A stretch of DNA of 64,000 nucleotides from Alphaproteobacteria bacterium (GTDB taxonomy: Bacteria; Pseudomonadota; Alphaproteobacteria; Micavibrionales; Micavibrionaceae), in assembly GCA_024279035.1 (NCBI GenBank), contig JAJRSA010000001.1:1-64000 (forward strand), in the 5' to 3' direction. Below the pieces are notes generated by a model. The model did no database searches. It saw nothing but the letters and a program-made list of their open reading frames with translations, and was not told the DNA's origin. Every line of letters starts with the position of its first letter. Within the stretch, counting starts at the first letter, position 1. Below are positions 16,505-25,978 of the stretch, in pieces. Both the position numbers and the translations under genes were made by a program.

Positions 16505-16938
16505 CAAAAAATCAATCAAATAAAAAACCTCGTTGGGTGTATCGTTTTGATAATTACAAGCGTGCGTTTCTTTTGCTCCGTGAATCGATTGAAATCATGG
16601 ATACAAGAGAGCTAACACAGCTTGAAAAAGAAGGCGTTATTCAACGGTTTGAGTATACATGGGAGTTGGCGTGGAAAGTTTTAAAAGATTATTTGGAACA
16701 AGAAGGTGTTATCCTCGATAAGGTAACTCCTGCATCCGTTATAAGAGCGGGGCTAGAGAGCAAAATAATCAAACAAGGTGATCTTTGGATGAGCGCCCTT
16801 GATGCCAGAAACAAGATGTCTCATACATATAATTTAGACACATTTGAAGATGTCATAGCTGACATTCAAAAGAGCTATCTAAGCCTTTTGGATGATTTAC
16901 ACCTGTTTTTGATGAACTCTGTACTAACAGAAAAATAA
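16501..16938 (+). CDS. HEPN-type nucleotidyltransferase substrate-binding protein (HI0074 family)
   Basis: The 145-residue all-alpha protein contains [20 protein letters not shown] and the HEPN signature R-x4-H at Arg103-His108 (RNKMSH). HI0074-like proteins pair with an MNT nucleotidyltransferase, which is the next gene. In characterised HEPN-MNT pairs, the HEPN member is an RNase toxin and MNT inactivates it by AMPylation. Toxin activity here is inferred, not shown. It overlaps the stomatin stop by four bases and is 2 bases from the MNT start. That places it between two genes that normally adjoin. Confidence 0.85.
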   Translation: MTKNQSNKKPRWVYRFDNYKRAFLLLRESIEIMDTRELTQLEKEGVIQRFEYTWELAWKVLKDYLEQEGVILDKVTPASVIRAGLESKIIKQGDLWMSALDARNKMSHTYNLDTFEDVIADIQKSYLSLLDDLHLFLMNSVLTEK

Positions 16939-16940
16939 CC

Positions 16941-17273
16941 ATGAGCACTCACGGACTAAACAAAGAACAGTTAAAAGCCATCATGACTCTCTTAAAACCA
17001 TATAGCCAGTCTATCGAACAAGTAGGTTTGTTTGGGTCACGTGCAACAGGTCACTATCGTGAAAATTCTGACATTGACATGGTTCTTTACGGAAATTTAA
17101 ATAACGCTATGGTCGATCGTATATGGACATTGTTTGATGAGAGTAATCTTCCCATGACAGTGGATGTGAATGCCTATGATTTAATCACATATCCACCGTT
17201 AAAAGCACATATTGACTCGACCATGACCCCCCTTTTTACAAAAGACACTTTCGAGAAAGAAGACGTAGCATGA
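16941..17273 (+). CDS. MNT-type minimal nucleotidyltransferase
   Basis: The 110-residue protein has the polymerase-beta nucleotidyltransferase motif GSRATG (32-37) followed by SDID (43-46), plus a third acidic position in MTVDVNAYD near residue 72. MNT proteins are the antitoxin partner of HEPN proteins. Here the two are adjacent and probably form a complex. The stop TGA overlaps the NfeD ATG (ATGA), so the module is translationally coupled on both sides to the stomatin/NfeD genes. Confidence 0.88.
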   Translation: MSTHGLNKEQLKAIMTLLKPYSQSIEQVGLFGSRATGHYRENSDIDMVLYGNLNNAMVDRIWTLFDESNLPMTVDVNAYDLITYPPLKAHIDSTMTPLFTKDTFEKEDVA

Positions 17274-17719
17274 TAGAGTTCCTTCAAAACATAGAATTCT
17301 GGCACTGGTGGATGGGGGCAGCCCTTCTTCTGATCCTTGAAGTTTTTGCCCCCGGCATTGTCTTTATATGGATAAGTATCTCAGCAGCCATTATAGGTGC
17401 TGTTCTTTTTGTCTTCCCTGATATGGCATGGGAACTCCAATTTTCTATCTGGGGGATTTTAGCGGTGATCTCTGCTGTGATCGGACGCAACTATATCCGT
17501 AGAAACCCCATCAAAACAGATCAACCCACCCTCAACAAACGAGGCGAACAATACGTAGGACGAATATTCACACTAGATGAACCCGTTAAAGATGGGGGCG
17601 GAAAAATAAAGGTCGATGACTCCACATGGAAAATCGAAGCCGAAGAAGATTTTGAAAAAGGCACTAAAATCAAAGTCACAGGGCTTGATGGCGTTATACT
17701 GAAGGTTGAAAAAGCTTAA
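17270..17719 (+). CDS. NfeD-family membrane protein
   Basis: The 149-residue protein has an N-terminal hydrophobic region with about three membrane segments (WWMGAALLLILEVFAPG, then ISISAAIIGAVLFVF and GILAVISAVIG). A C-terminal OB-fold NfeD domain starts near residue 85 (GEQYVGRIFTLDEPV). Short NfeD proteins partner with stomatin/SPFH proteins. The usual partner is upstream at 15587-16504, but the two are separated by the HEPN-MNT genes. The ATG overlaps the MNT stop. Confidence 0.88.
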   Translation: MIEFLQNIEFWHWWMGAALLLILEVFAPGIVFIWISISAAIIGAVLFVFPDMAWELQFSIWGILAVISAVIGRNYIRRNPIKTDQPTLNKRGEQYVGRIFTLDEPVKDGGGKIKVDDSTWKIEAEEDFEKGTKIKVTGLDGVILKVEKA

Positions 17720-17815
17720 GCTTTACGATAGGTGATTTTACAATATATGTTTGCGTTTTAAAACTCAGCATGTCACTATTTGTTCATCTAAAATCAAAAG
17801 CTTGGAGAAGATTTA

Positions 17816-18682
17816 TTGAACTGGTGGAAACGTAACAACGTTCATATTTACGGTATCGTCGGCATTATAATTGGGATTGTAGGCCTTAGTATAGCTTTTC
17901 TTAAATCGGATCCTCCTGCCTATACCTCCCCTTCTAATTCCTCCCTTATTTTAAAAAAAGATGTAGAAAATCTTATATATAATGCTCAACGATCAGAGCT
18001 TAGAAAAATGAGAGTGACAACACCTTCTTCACAAAGAAAAGAAACTCTGGAATTTCCTGCCCGTACAACAAGTGGATTTGAACTTGAAACATATACTATT
18101 GTATTTGACCTAAGATCATTTAAGCCTATTCCTTCCAAATATAGAGGAAAAAAACATAGTTACGTTGTCCAAGAAATTCTACAAACCATTCGAAAAACGA
18201 GCAAAAGTGAGACATATTTTCTCCCCGCCCATACAAGTGGATTTGATGTGTATGTACGCTCTATGACAAAAGAACCAAGATTAACGGCCATTCATGCCAA
18301 TGAAGCTGATGAAAGGGCTGTTCTTGGAAAATACCCTGTTAAACCTCGTCTTTTCGAATTTGATGTCTCAAATATACCAGATAATGGGAAATTTGGGCTT
18401 CATATTTTAAAAACATATGTAGATGCCTTTCAAAATGAAGATCAATCTTGGGTCGGCGTTAACGTAGGACTTCCAACAAGAAGTATAAGCTATATTATAC
18501 TTTTTCCAAAAGACCGTCCTTATACGGCGTTTAAACGCTTTGCAAATGATTCCAATAGCTCACCTTCTACTTTACCAAGTGACGAACAATTTCTGGCAGA
18601 CGAAGAAAATCACCTTTGGATTTGGTGGAAGATTACAGACCCAAAACCAAACTATGAATATAATGTAGACTGGGAATGGTAA
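17816..18682 (+). CDS. membrane-anchored hypothetical protein
   Basis: The 288-residue protein has a single N-terminal membrane segment (IYGIVGIIIGIVGLSIAF) followed by a mostly beta-like extracytoplasmic domain and an aspartate/tryptophan-rich end (DWEW). I recognise no family. It starts at TTG (17816), supported by GGAGAAG six bases upstream; no ATG fits. It is not coupled to the nfeD operon (96 bases apart) and is followed by purK on its own ribosome site. Its AT content looks slightly higher than that of purK. Confidence 0.65.
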   Translation: MNWWKRNNVHIYGIVGIIIGIVGLSIAFLKSDPPAYTSPSNSSLILKKDVENLIYNAQRSELRKMRVTTPSSQRKETLEFPARTTSGFELETYTIVFDLRSFKPIPSKYRGKKHSYVVQEILQTIRKTSKSETYFLPAHTSGFDVYVRSMTKEPRLTAIHANEADERAVLGKYPVKPRLFEFDVSNIPDNGKFGLHILKTYVDAFQNEDQSWVGVNVGLPTRSISYIILFPKDRPYTAFKRFANDSNSSPSTLPSDEQFLADEENHLWIWWKITDPKPNYEYNVDWEW

Positions 18683-18808
18683 AGAAAGCTAAAAAACACA
18701 CTTTATCTTCACATACACCCCTTTCATATCATGTAAAATTTGTGTCAAAAAACAAAAACTGTATGATGCATATACGTAGAGTAAAGGCTTAATAATAGGA
18801 GTAACGCC

Positions 18809-19879
18809 GTGTCTTTGAATAAAAAACTGGGTATTTTAGGCGGCGGGCAACTTGGGCGCATGAGTGCACAAGCTGCGACGAAACTGGGCATTGAGACTGT
18901 GATCTATACAGACATGGATAATAGCCCTGCCTCTCAAGTTGTTTCTCAGACATATGTAGGAGACTACACAGACCAGACAAAACTCGCCGCGTTTGCAGAG
19001 GATGTGGATGTTATCTCCTATGAGTTTGAAAATATCCCTTTGGAGACCATTCAATTTCTTGGATCACGGAAACCTGTTCACCCTGATGATCGATTGTTAG
19101 ATATTTCTCAACATCGCGCGCTTGAAAAATATTTTCTCAATACAATGGGCATTCCGACAGCAAAATGGAAAACAGTCAGCACAGCCAAAGAGGTTTTAGA
19201 GATTCTTAAAGAGTGGAAGGCCGACTCGTGCATCATCAAAACATGCCGTTTTGGGTATGATGGGAAAGGGCAAGTACGTCTTTCCAAAGACGATGATATA
19301 AAGTCTCTTCTCAAAACTTTAGGCACAGATGATTTGATCGCCGAAGAAATTATTGATTTTGAGTGTGAAATCTCAATGATCGTCGCACAAGATCTTAACG
19401 GCAAGAGCGTCTTTTATGGCCCTCTTCTTAATCACCATAAAAACCATATTCTTGACACCACGACCGTCCCTGCGCCCAATGTGAGTAACGCATTGGCTCA
19501 AAAAGCGCAGGAGTTGGCACACACATTGGCAAGCTCTATAGAGTTACAAGGTCTTCTGACCCTTGAGCTTTTTGTGACAAAGGAAGGCAAGCTCCTCGCC
19601 AATGAAATCGCCCCTCGGACGCATAATTCAGGGCATTATTCCCTTGATGCGTGTGACGTGTCTCAGTTCGAAAACCATGTGCGTGCTGTATGTGGGTTAG
19701 AGGTCAAAGACCCAAACCAACACACCCCCGCCACAATGATCAACCTGATCGGCGACGAGGTGAATGATCTCTCAAAATATAGAGATATGGATAACGCCAC
19801 CATCCATCTTTACGGTAAGGATAAAGCCAAAGCAGGACGTAAAATGGGGCATGTGACGATATTAGAGGAGAGAATTTAG
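18809..19879 (+). CDS. purK: 5-(carboxyamino)imidazole ribonucleotide synthase PurK
   Basis: This ATP-grasp enzyme of purine synthesis converts AIR, ATP and bicarbonate to N5-CAIR. The 356-residue protein has the N-terminal GILGGGQLGRM nucleotide/preATP-grasp motif, SYEFENIP, the ATP-grasp core KTCRFGYDGKGQ, and the C-terminal signature LANEIAPRTHNSGH. It starts at GTG with AGGAG seven bases upstream. The partner purE is not in the window, so the usual purEK pair is split. Confidence 0.95.
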   Translation: MSLNKKLGILGGGQLGRMSAQAATKLGIETVIYTDMDNSPASQVVSQTYVGDYTDQTKLAAFAEDVDVISYEFENIPLETIQFLGSRKPVHPDDRLLDISQHRALEKYFLNTMGIPTAKWKTVSTAKEVLEILKEWKADSCIIKTCRFGYDGKGQVRLSKDDDIKSLLKTLGTDDLIAEEIIDFECEISMIVAQDLNGKSVFYGPLLNHHKNHILDTTTVPAPNVSNALAQKAQELAHTLASSIELQGLLTLELFVTKEGKLLANEIAPRTHNSGHYSLDACDVSQFENHVRAVCGLEVKDPNQHTPATMINLIGDEVNDLSKYRDMDNATIHLYGKDKAKAGRKMGHVTILEERI

Positions 19880-19942
19880 ACTGGCTTAGACACACATCTT
19901 TCTATATGAAGAGAGGGCATAAATAGATAAAGGGGTAAAAAC

Positions 19943-21337
19943 ATGACAACCAAGCGCACAGAAACAGACTCCCTCGGAGACATTGACGTCCCCGCCAATC
20001 ATTATTGGGGTGCACAAACACAACGGTCTCGAGAGAATTTTAAAATAGGTAATGAACAGATGCCTGCGCCTCTTATTCGCGCGCTTGGGATTATCAAAAA
20101 ATCGGCAGCACTAACTAATATGAACCTTGGCGTTATGGATCAAGAGATTGGAGACCCCATAGCCTCTGCGGCGGAGGAGATCATTAACGGTCAACGCCCT
20201 GAAGAGTTCCCTCTTGTTGTCTGGCAAACAGGCTCTGGGACGCAATCTAATATGAATAGCAATGAAGTCATTGCTGGCCTTGCTAATGAATCTCTCACAG
20301 GCACACGAGGCGGGAAAAGTCCTATTCATCCCAATGACCATGTGAATATGGGGCAATCCTCTAATGATACCTTTCCAACCGCCATGTCCATTGCGGCAGG
20401 AGAGCAAGTGCATCATCTGTTGATCCCTGCTCTTGAACAGATTCATGCGAGCCTCGATACAAAGGCAAATGCTTTTGCAGATATTGTTAAAATTGGGCGC
20501 ACGCACCTTCAAGATGCAACCCCTCTCACCCTTGGACAAGAATTCTCGGGCTATGCCAAACAAATTGAGTATGGGATTGCCCGTATCAAAGCCACCCTCC
20601 CCCGTGTCATGGAATTGGCGCAGGGTGGCACAGCCGTAGGCACAGGTATTAACTCGAAAAAAGGCTTTGCCGAGGCTTTTGCCACGCAGGTTGCAGAGCT
20701 TACACAGCTTCCTTTCGTAACCGCCCCCAATAAATTTGAAGCGCTCGCCGCCCATGATACGATGGTAGAATTATCAGGTGCGCTGAATGTGTTGGCTGTC
20801 TCTCTCATGAAGATTGCCAATGATATTCGCTTATTAGGCTCCGGGCCACGCTGTGGCATTGGAGAACTCCAACTTCCTGCCAATGAGCCTGGCTCGTCCA
20901 TTATGCCAGGGAAAGTAAACCCCACGCAATGCGAAGCCCTTACGATGGTCTGCGCCCAAGTCATGGGCAATCATACGACGGTGACTATTGCAGGCTCTCA
21001 AGGCCATTTCGAGCTCAATGTCTTTAAGCCCGTGATGATCTATAACGTCCTCCAATCCATCCGCCTCATCGCCGATGCCAGTGTGAGTTTTACCGTTAAT
21101 TGTGTAGACGGCATAGAGCCCAATCATGCCCGCATTGAGCAACTCCTCAATGAAAGCCTCATGTTGGTCACGGCTCTCAATCCTCACATTGGCTATGATA
21201 ACGCAGCCAAGATTGCTAAAAAAGCTCATGCAGAGAATACAACGCTTTTACAAGCGGGTATGGATTTAGAGCTTCTTACACAAGAGCAATTCACAGAGTG
21301 GATTAACCCTAAAGATATGACCAAGCCCCAAGACTAA
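19943..21337 (+). CDS. fumC: class II fumarate hydratase FumC
   Basis: It interconverts fumarate and malate in the TCA cycle. The 464-residue protein belongs to the aspartase/fumarase superfamily: [13 protein letters not shown] near residue 98, [20 protein letters not shown], and the flexible catalytic SS loop [13 protein letters not shown] near residue 317. The length is normal. Its TAA overlaps the ATG of the small ribbon-helix-helix gene (TAATG), a coupling seen in other alphaproteobacteria. Confidence 0.96.
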   Translation: MTTKRTETDSLGDIDVPANHYWGAQTQRSRENFKIGNEQMPAPLIRALGIIKKSAALTNMNLGVMDQEIGDPIASAAEEIINGQRPEEFPLVVWQTGSGTQSNMNSNEVIAGLANESLTGTRGGKSPIHPNDHVNMGQSSNDTFPTAMSIAAGEQVHHLLIPALEQIHASLDTKANAFADIVKIGRTHLQDATPLTLGQEFSGYAKQIEYGIARIKATLPRVMELAQGGTAVGTGINSKKGFAEAFATQVAELTQLPFVTAPNKFEALAAHDTMVELSGALNVLAVSLMKIANDIRLLGSGPRCGIGELQLPANEPGSSIMPGKVNPTQCEALTMVCAQVMGNHTTVTIAGSQGHFELNVFKPVMIYNVLQSIRLIADASVSFTVNCVDGIEPNHARIEQLLNESLMLVTALNPHIGYDNAAKIAKKAHAENTTLLQAGMDLELLTQEQFTEWINPKDMTKPQD

Positions 21338-21543
21338 TGGCCTCCCTCAAAAAACGCTCTGTCCGCCTCAAGGGACACGCCACAAGCATTAGAATGGAAT
21401 CCCCCTTCTGGGAGAGTTTAAAAGAGATTGCTCAAGAGAAAAACCTCTCACTCAATGCTCTCATAACAGAGATTGATGAAAAACGAGAAGGGAATTTATC
21501 GAGCGCCATAAGAGTTTTTGTCTTAGAACATTATATAAATTGA
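21337..21543 (+). CDS. small ribbon-helix-helix protein (RHH_4-like)
   Basis: The 68-residue protein has a short basic strand (KRSVRLKGHATSIRME) followed by two helices (PFWESLKEIAQEKNLSLNALITEID and SSAIRVFVLEHY). That is the plan of the RHH_4 family common in Alphaproteobacteria. It probably binds DNA as a dimer, though many such proteins are uncharacterised. Translational coupling to fumC (overlap TAATG) suggests shared expression. Confidence 0.85.
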   Translation: MASLKKRSVRLKGHATSIRMESPFWESLKEIAQEKNLSLNALITEIDEKREGNLSSAIRVFVLEHYIN

Positions 21544-21974
21544 CATATTATTTAAAATTCTATTGGCATATATAATAGTTTAGAATAAGAAAGAGACATG
21601 TTATGGTTTTTCTTGTTTCTATGGATTTATGAAAGGACGCATTGTCCATTACAATCACGCTTCCAACTGTCAGTTCAGGCAACAAATGATCCTTAAGCCA
21701 AACATTCATTACACAAAACAGGGGCTATTAATTTGCCATTTTCATAGCCTCCAATCAGCGAGGTTCTTGAGCGCGTTTGGCGATCACCTTCTTTAATGTA
21801 AGAAATTACACGTTCTCTAAATGATAATGAATAAGTCATGCGACATTATATATCACTCGATTCTATTTGTTAATAGCTATAGTGGCTTGAATTACAGCGT
21901 TTTTATATTGCTAGATTTCATGCTAAAAAATGCGCGGAATTTCACTCCGAGGTAACGCGAGGGTAACGAATTGG
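21544..21974. other. intergenic region, 431 bases, with an IS630 remnant
   Basis: The stretch between the RHH gene and the GDYXXLXY gene holds a decayed IS630-family element (annotated separately). The remaining 100 bases (21877-21974) contain no ORF or clear signal. Confidence 0.7.
21576..21876 (-). mobile_element. internally deleted IS630-family element
   Basis: On the minus strand, ATG at 21839 starts MTYSLSFRERVISYIKEG, the IS630 N-terminus. It jumps after about 20 residues to RTSLIGGYENGKLIAPVL from the catalytic domain and stops at 21693. A second frame resumes with NVWLKDHLLPELTVGSVIVM and DNASFHKS, including the IS630 VIVMDNASFHK motif. The 3' end has GTTTAGAATAAGAA (21578-21591); a related TAGAAT-containing sequence lies near 21860, which may be the other inverted repeat. 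The transposase cannot be functional. Confidence 0.75.
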
Positions 21975-22472
21975 TTATTTTGGGGGTTCTGTTACTTCTA
22001 TCGTTTTTCTATCTTCGTTTGCCAAGCCAACAAGGAGATGGTTGCCTTTGCCATCAAATTTGAAAACACCATATTTAGCATCTTCATAATATTTGGCGTG
22101 ACCTTCTTGGAACATGAAAGAATCGGGTATGATCTGTAAGCCACGCTTTCTGTTAAAATGCAGCAACTTCTCACCGCCTTTAAGCTGTACATCACCATGA
22201 AAACGGACAAACTGAGCTACATTATTTTCATCAGGCTGTATCACCATATATCCACGCTCTTGATGGCTTTGTAGTTCGGCAACGGGGGACGCACGTTCTA
22301 TAGCATACCGTAGGCGCATATAATCACCCTGCATGAGAGAGCGTGGATCAACAGGGGCAAGTTCTAGCAAGACGGCTTCGCCATGATCCTTGATTTTCTG
22401 CTTTTCGTAGACGCCGTAATTCAGAGCACTCAAAACAAAGACAGAGAGGATAATCATTATGTGCGATCTCAT
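21975..22472 (-). CDS. GDYXXLXY-domain membrane-anchored protein
   Basis: The 165-residue protein has an N-terminal membrane segment (IMIILSVFVLSALNYGV) and the family-defining GDYMRLRY motif (49-56) within a beta-rich extracytoplasmic domain. The family has no known biochemical function but regularly follows DUF2157 and DUF4401 membrane proteins, as here. Its start overlaps the DUF4401 stop by four bases, which fits translational coupling. It is the last gene of the three-gene operon. Confidence 0.9.
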   Translation of the reverse strand: MRSHIMIILSVFVLSALNYGVYEKQKIKDHGEAVLLELAPVDPRSLMQGDYMRLRYAIERASPVAELQSHQERGYMVIQPDENNVAQFVRFHGDVQLKGGEKLLHFNRKRGLQIIPDSFMFQEGHAKYYEDAKYGVFKFDGKGNHLLVGLANEDRKTIEVTEPPK

Positions 22473-23572
22473 AATGCTCCTCCTTTATTCCAGCCTTTAA
22501 AGCCTATGTAGAAACGCCCTGCCAAAAGAGCCACACCACTTCCAACCAATACTCCTGATTTTTCCATCAATGAGACATCAAGATTATAGTAATAGAAGAA
22601 TAGGAAAACTGGCACGAGAAGCGCACCCATAATTACCATGACTTTTCCATGTTTTGCGTAGCCCAAAACCATCAAGATAATTGAAAGTATAATGCCCGGT
22701 GCCGATATAAGCCCAAGAAGAATGATTCCCAGAAATGCCAATCTTAACGGCTCTGATTTTAATTTCTCGATTACGCCGCCTACAATCCAATAGACTGATG
22801 CTATTAAGCCCCCTGTGAACAGCAGGGTAACGAATGTGGAATCTATAAATTCTTCGTGTCTCCAATACCCAAACTTTGCATGTGATGCTAGGAACAACGC
22901 ACTGGCACAAAGCGAAAACAAAAGCCCATACATCAAAGGAATGTAATCACGTTTGATTTTAGCGTTTGTAATTAAAACGGCTACTCCTACCATTTGAATC
23001 ACCATAAACCCATTCAATAACAGTTCTCTTGATCCCGCGCCTTCTCTATCCCATAGAATATTTACGAGTATCGAAAAGAAGACAGCGAAGGTAGAAAGAA
23101 AACGATCTACAGACATGCGGTAGATGTTGTATGTCGCCGCTGTGATAATCAAAATTGCAATTGTCGCCCCCCATCCAGAGTCAAAAATCCCTGTCATACC
23201 AATGGTAAACAGGGCCTTTCCTGTTGCCATGAACGCAAAAGACGACTGCATAAGGAAACTACTTTTAACTGTACTGTCATCTCCACTCAGCTTTTGTAAA
23301 CCAATGGCTAGTGCTACAAATATTAGTCCCCATACAACAAAGTCTTCTTCTTCCGTCATGGAGAGGCCTATTGTGACAAAGCCAATGAAGCAAAGAGAAG
23401 CAATAAAGGCACCTACACCGACTAATGCCCTTAGGTAAAGAGGAAGCTCTTTGTCCTGTTGTTGTGCCAACACAAAGCTCTCAATATCCTCATCGTTACT
23501 CTGCACGACCCCTTTGCCTGAAAGCTTACCTAATAGATCAGAGGCACTATATTGTGACATGTATTTAGACAT
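22469..23572 (-). CDS. DUF4401-family polytopic membrane protein
   Basis: About 367 residues hold roughly ten hydrophobic segments, with a short soluble N-terminus (MSKYMSQYSASDLLGKLSGKG). It matches the DUF4401 family by layout and by context between DUF2157 and GDYXXLXY genes. The start at 23572 is chosen because GAGGTGG precedes it and it overlaps the DUF2157 stop by only 8 bases; the more upstream in-frame start (23590) would overlap by 26. The function is unknown; an integral inner-membrane complex with its two neighbours is a reasonable inference. Confidence 0.88.
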   Translation of the reverse strand: MSKYMSQYSASDLLGKLSGKGVVQSNDEDIESFVLAQQQDKELPLYLRALVGVGAFIASLCFIGFVTIGLSMTEEEDFVVWGLIFVALAIGLQKLSGDDSTVKSSFLMQSSFAFMATGKALFTIGMTGIFDSGWGATIAILIITAATYNIYRMSVDRFLSTFAVFFSILVNILWDREGAGSRELLLNGFMVIQMVGVAVLITNAKIKRDYIPLMYGLLFSLCASALFLASHAKFGYWRHEEFIDSTFVTLLFTGGLIASVYWIVGGVIEKLKSEPLRLAFLGIILLGLISAPGIILSIILMVLGYAKHGKVMVIMGALLVPVFLFFYYYNLDVSLMEKSGVLVGSGVALLAGRFYIGFKGWNKGGAL

Positions 23573-24596
23573 GATCCACCTCAAAAACATCTATGAGTTT
23601 ACGGAGATAGATAACAGCAACAGTGAATATACCAAGCGTCATTCCCCCCATCAGCAAGAACATGAAAAACTCAACACTATCAAACATTTCGGCCAGCATT
23701 TTTAATCCAGCAGCTTCCACAATTATACAAACAGAAAGCGCAATTGCCGCCAACGACCACATGTCCTGCATTCTGTAGCGGTAAAAAGCGTACATAAGCC
23801 CATGTCCAACAAGCCCAATAATTGCGCTTGTTGTAATAGAGGGCGTTACTCTGCTCGGCTCAACAACCCATACGACAATAGGAATAAGCATCGGTAACAG
23901 TACTGCAATCGTCAGAAGAACACGTATCCATCTTGGCTGTAGCCATTCTTTAGCCTTGTCAGTGACAAAATATTCTCGCAGTGCCAGTGCTCCACCATTA
24001 AGAACCGCGAGATAAGTATAAATCATGTACTCCATGTCACGCTCAGGCAAAACCCCTTGATCCCACCACAGCACAAGAAATGTATTGGTGATTGCTAGCC
24101 AGAAAATCCATTGCGGTGCAAAGTTAGAGATAAGTGTCCAGCCTAGCGTCAGCAGCGACCACATCATAAAGAGTTGATAAGCGTCCGCGCCTGTTTGATA
24201 TATCTGCCCGAAAACTGCCATGAAGACGCCTGTTAAAACGCTAGCAGAGAGCAATAATATCTGTCCACTCATGCGTTTAAGGGAATAAAGATAAGCACCG
24301 ATCAAACACGCTACCATGCCAATTTGCAGAGATGATAATTTTACAAGCGGTGTAATTTTAGCCCAGTTAAAAGCAAAGAAATAAACAATGCCGCACAGAA
24401 CCAAGGCCGAACCTATGGCAAGTAAAAGCCGTGAAGTCCAAACACCCCATTTATCGGCTGGATATAAAACGTCCAGCGCATATTCTTTTGCCTCATGCGT
24501 GATTTTTCCATGCGCATAAAGCTCCTCCACAAGCCTGCGATTAGCTGGTATTTTATCGAGTGTTTGGGAAGATATTTGGTTCAAAATAATTTTCAA
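23565..24596 (-). CDS. DUF2157-family polytopic membrane protein
   Basis: The 343-residue protein has a soluble N-terminus (about 60 residues, containing LVEELYAHGKITHEAKEYAL, the characteristic DUF2157 start). About nine to ten membrane helices follow. It is the first gene of the DUF2157-DUF4401-GDYXXLXY operon and overlaps the next gene by eight bases. The function is unknown. About 58 bases separate it from rhlE downstream of its promoter side, and no clear promoter hexamers are visible. Confidence 0.88.
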   Translation of the reverse strand: MKIILNQISSQTLDKIPANRRLVEELYAHGKITHEAKEYALDVLYPADKWGVWTSRLLLAIGSALVLCGIVYFFAFNWAKITPLVKLSSLQIGMVACLIGAYLYSLKRMSGQILLLSASVLTGVFMAVFGQIYQTGADAYQLFMMWSLLTLGWTLISNFAPQWIFWLAITNTFLVLWWDQGVLPERDMEYMIYTYLAVLNGGALALREYFVTDKAKEWLQPRWIRVLLTIAVLLPMLIPIVVWVVEPSRVTPSITTSAIIGLVGHGLMYAFYRYRMQDMWSLAAIALSVCIIVEAAGLKMLAEMFDSVEFFMFLLMGGMTLGIFTVAVIYLRKLIDVFEVDHV

Positions 24597-24654
24597 AAAG
24601 TAGTTTTACTGAAAGTAGTATAGAAAATTATATAGAAAAGACGTTAAAAGACCT

Positions 24655-25938
24655 TTAACGCAAGAAAGCGGGAATGTCTTCGTCTTCTCCAAATCCTGCG
24701 GAGTCGTCCTCTTTTTCGACGGGAGGGCGGGAGATAGATTTTTGAGGTTTGGGCTTCACAGGAGACTTTTTCTGGGGTGGCTCAGATATTTGTTTTTCTG
24801 AGATTTGTTTTTCAGAGGTTTGTGTCAGTGTCTGAACAGGGATTTTTTGTCCAATCTTTTCATAGATGGCGTCCAAATATTTATCGTCTTTACGGGTCCC
24901 CAACATCCACGCTATGCCCGTTGACCCTGCGCGCCCTGTGCGCCCGATACGATGAACATAGTCATCGGCATGCATCGGTACGTCGTAATTGAAGACATGA
25001 GACATATCTTTAACATCAATCCCACGCGCCACAACATCAGAACAGACCAAAAGTGTAATTTCATCAGCTTTAAATTTATCAAGTGTTTCTGTTCTTATTT
25101 TTTGCGCCATATCTCCGTGAAGACCTGCGACAGAAAATCTTTTCTTTTTCAACAGGCGTGCCAACTCATCAACATCTTTCTTTCTGTTACAAAAGATAAA
25201 GGCATTCTTGATCTTTTCTTGCTTCAGAAGAGAGAGGAGTGTTTTCTCTTTGTCTTTCCAATCTTTGACCATCACTAAATTCTGAGTAACCGTATCCGCA
25301 GGAGACGCGGGAGGCGCAACAGAAATGTGCTTGGGATTGGATAAAAACTGTTGAGATAATCGTTTAATTTCATCGGGCATCGTCGCGGAAAACAACAATG
25401 TTTGGCGCATCGCAGGGAGCTTCTTCATGATTGTTTCAATATCAGGAATAAATCCCATATCCAACATGCGATCCGCTTCATCAATCACCAAGACTTTAAT
25501 GTCACTGAGAAGAATTTGCCCGCGGTCGAACAAATCAAGCAAGCGCCCCGGCGTTGCCACAAGAACATCCACGCCTTTTTCAAGCTTTTTGATTTGCTCT
25601 TGCATCGAGGATCCTCCCACAAGAAGCGCCATGCTTAAATTATGATATTTCCCATACATCTCAAAATTTTCAGCCACTTGCGCTGCAAGTTCTCGAGTTG
25701 GAGCAAGAACAAGAGAGCGAGGCATCCGCATCCGTGCACGTCCATGCGCTAAAATTTCAATCATCGGCAATGTAAAGCTTGCCGTCTTCCCCGTCCCCGT
25801 CTGCGCAAGCCCAATAATATCTTTGGTCATCAAAATTTGAGGAATAGCCTGCGCTTGAATAGGTGTTGGCTCTGTATAGCCTTTTTCATCAATGGCCTTG
25901 AGCGTTTCCTCAGATAGTCCTAAATCTCTAAAATTCAT
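24655..25938 (-). CDS. rhlE: DEAD-box RNA helicase, RhlE-like
   Basis: This ATP-dependent RNA helicase is probably used in ribosome assembly or RNA decay. The 427-residue protein has a Q motif (GYTEPTPIQAQAIP), Walker A AQTGTGKT (45-52), PTRELAAQV, VIDEADRML near residue 152, SATMP, and the C-terminal motif VI HRIGRTGRAG near residue 330. The tail after residue 375 is low complexity, with two SEKQIS repeats and a basic/acidic end, typical of RhlE proteins. It is monocistronic by spacing. Confidence 0.9.
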   Translation of the reverse strand: MNFRDLGLSEETLKAIDEKGYTEPTPIQAQAIPQILMTKDIIGLAQTGTGKTASFTLPMIEILAHGRARMRMPRSLVLAPTRELAAQVAENFEMYGKYHNLSMALLVGGSSMQEQIKKLEKGVDVLVATPGRLLDLFDRGQILLSDIKVLVIDEADRMLDMGFIPDIETIMKKLPAMRQTLLFSATMPDEIKRLSQQFLSNPKHISVAPPASPADTVTQNLVMVKDWKDKEKTLLSLLKQEKIKNAFIFCNRKKDVDELARLLKKKRFSVAGLHGDMAQKIRTETLDKFKADEITLLVCSDVVARGIDVKDMSHVFNYDVPMHADDYVHRIGRTGRAGSTGIAWMLGTRKDDKYLDAIYEKIGQKIPVQTLTQTSEKQISEKQISEPPQKKSPVKPKPQKSISRPPVEKEDDSAGFGEDEDIPAFLR

Positions 25939-25978
25939 AAGAGAGCTTATAGCCCCTCTCTCATGAAAGATAAAGCTT

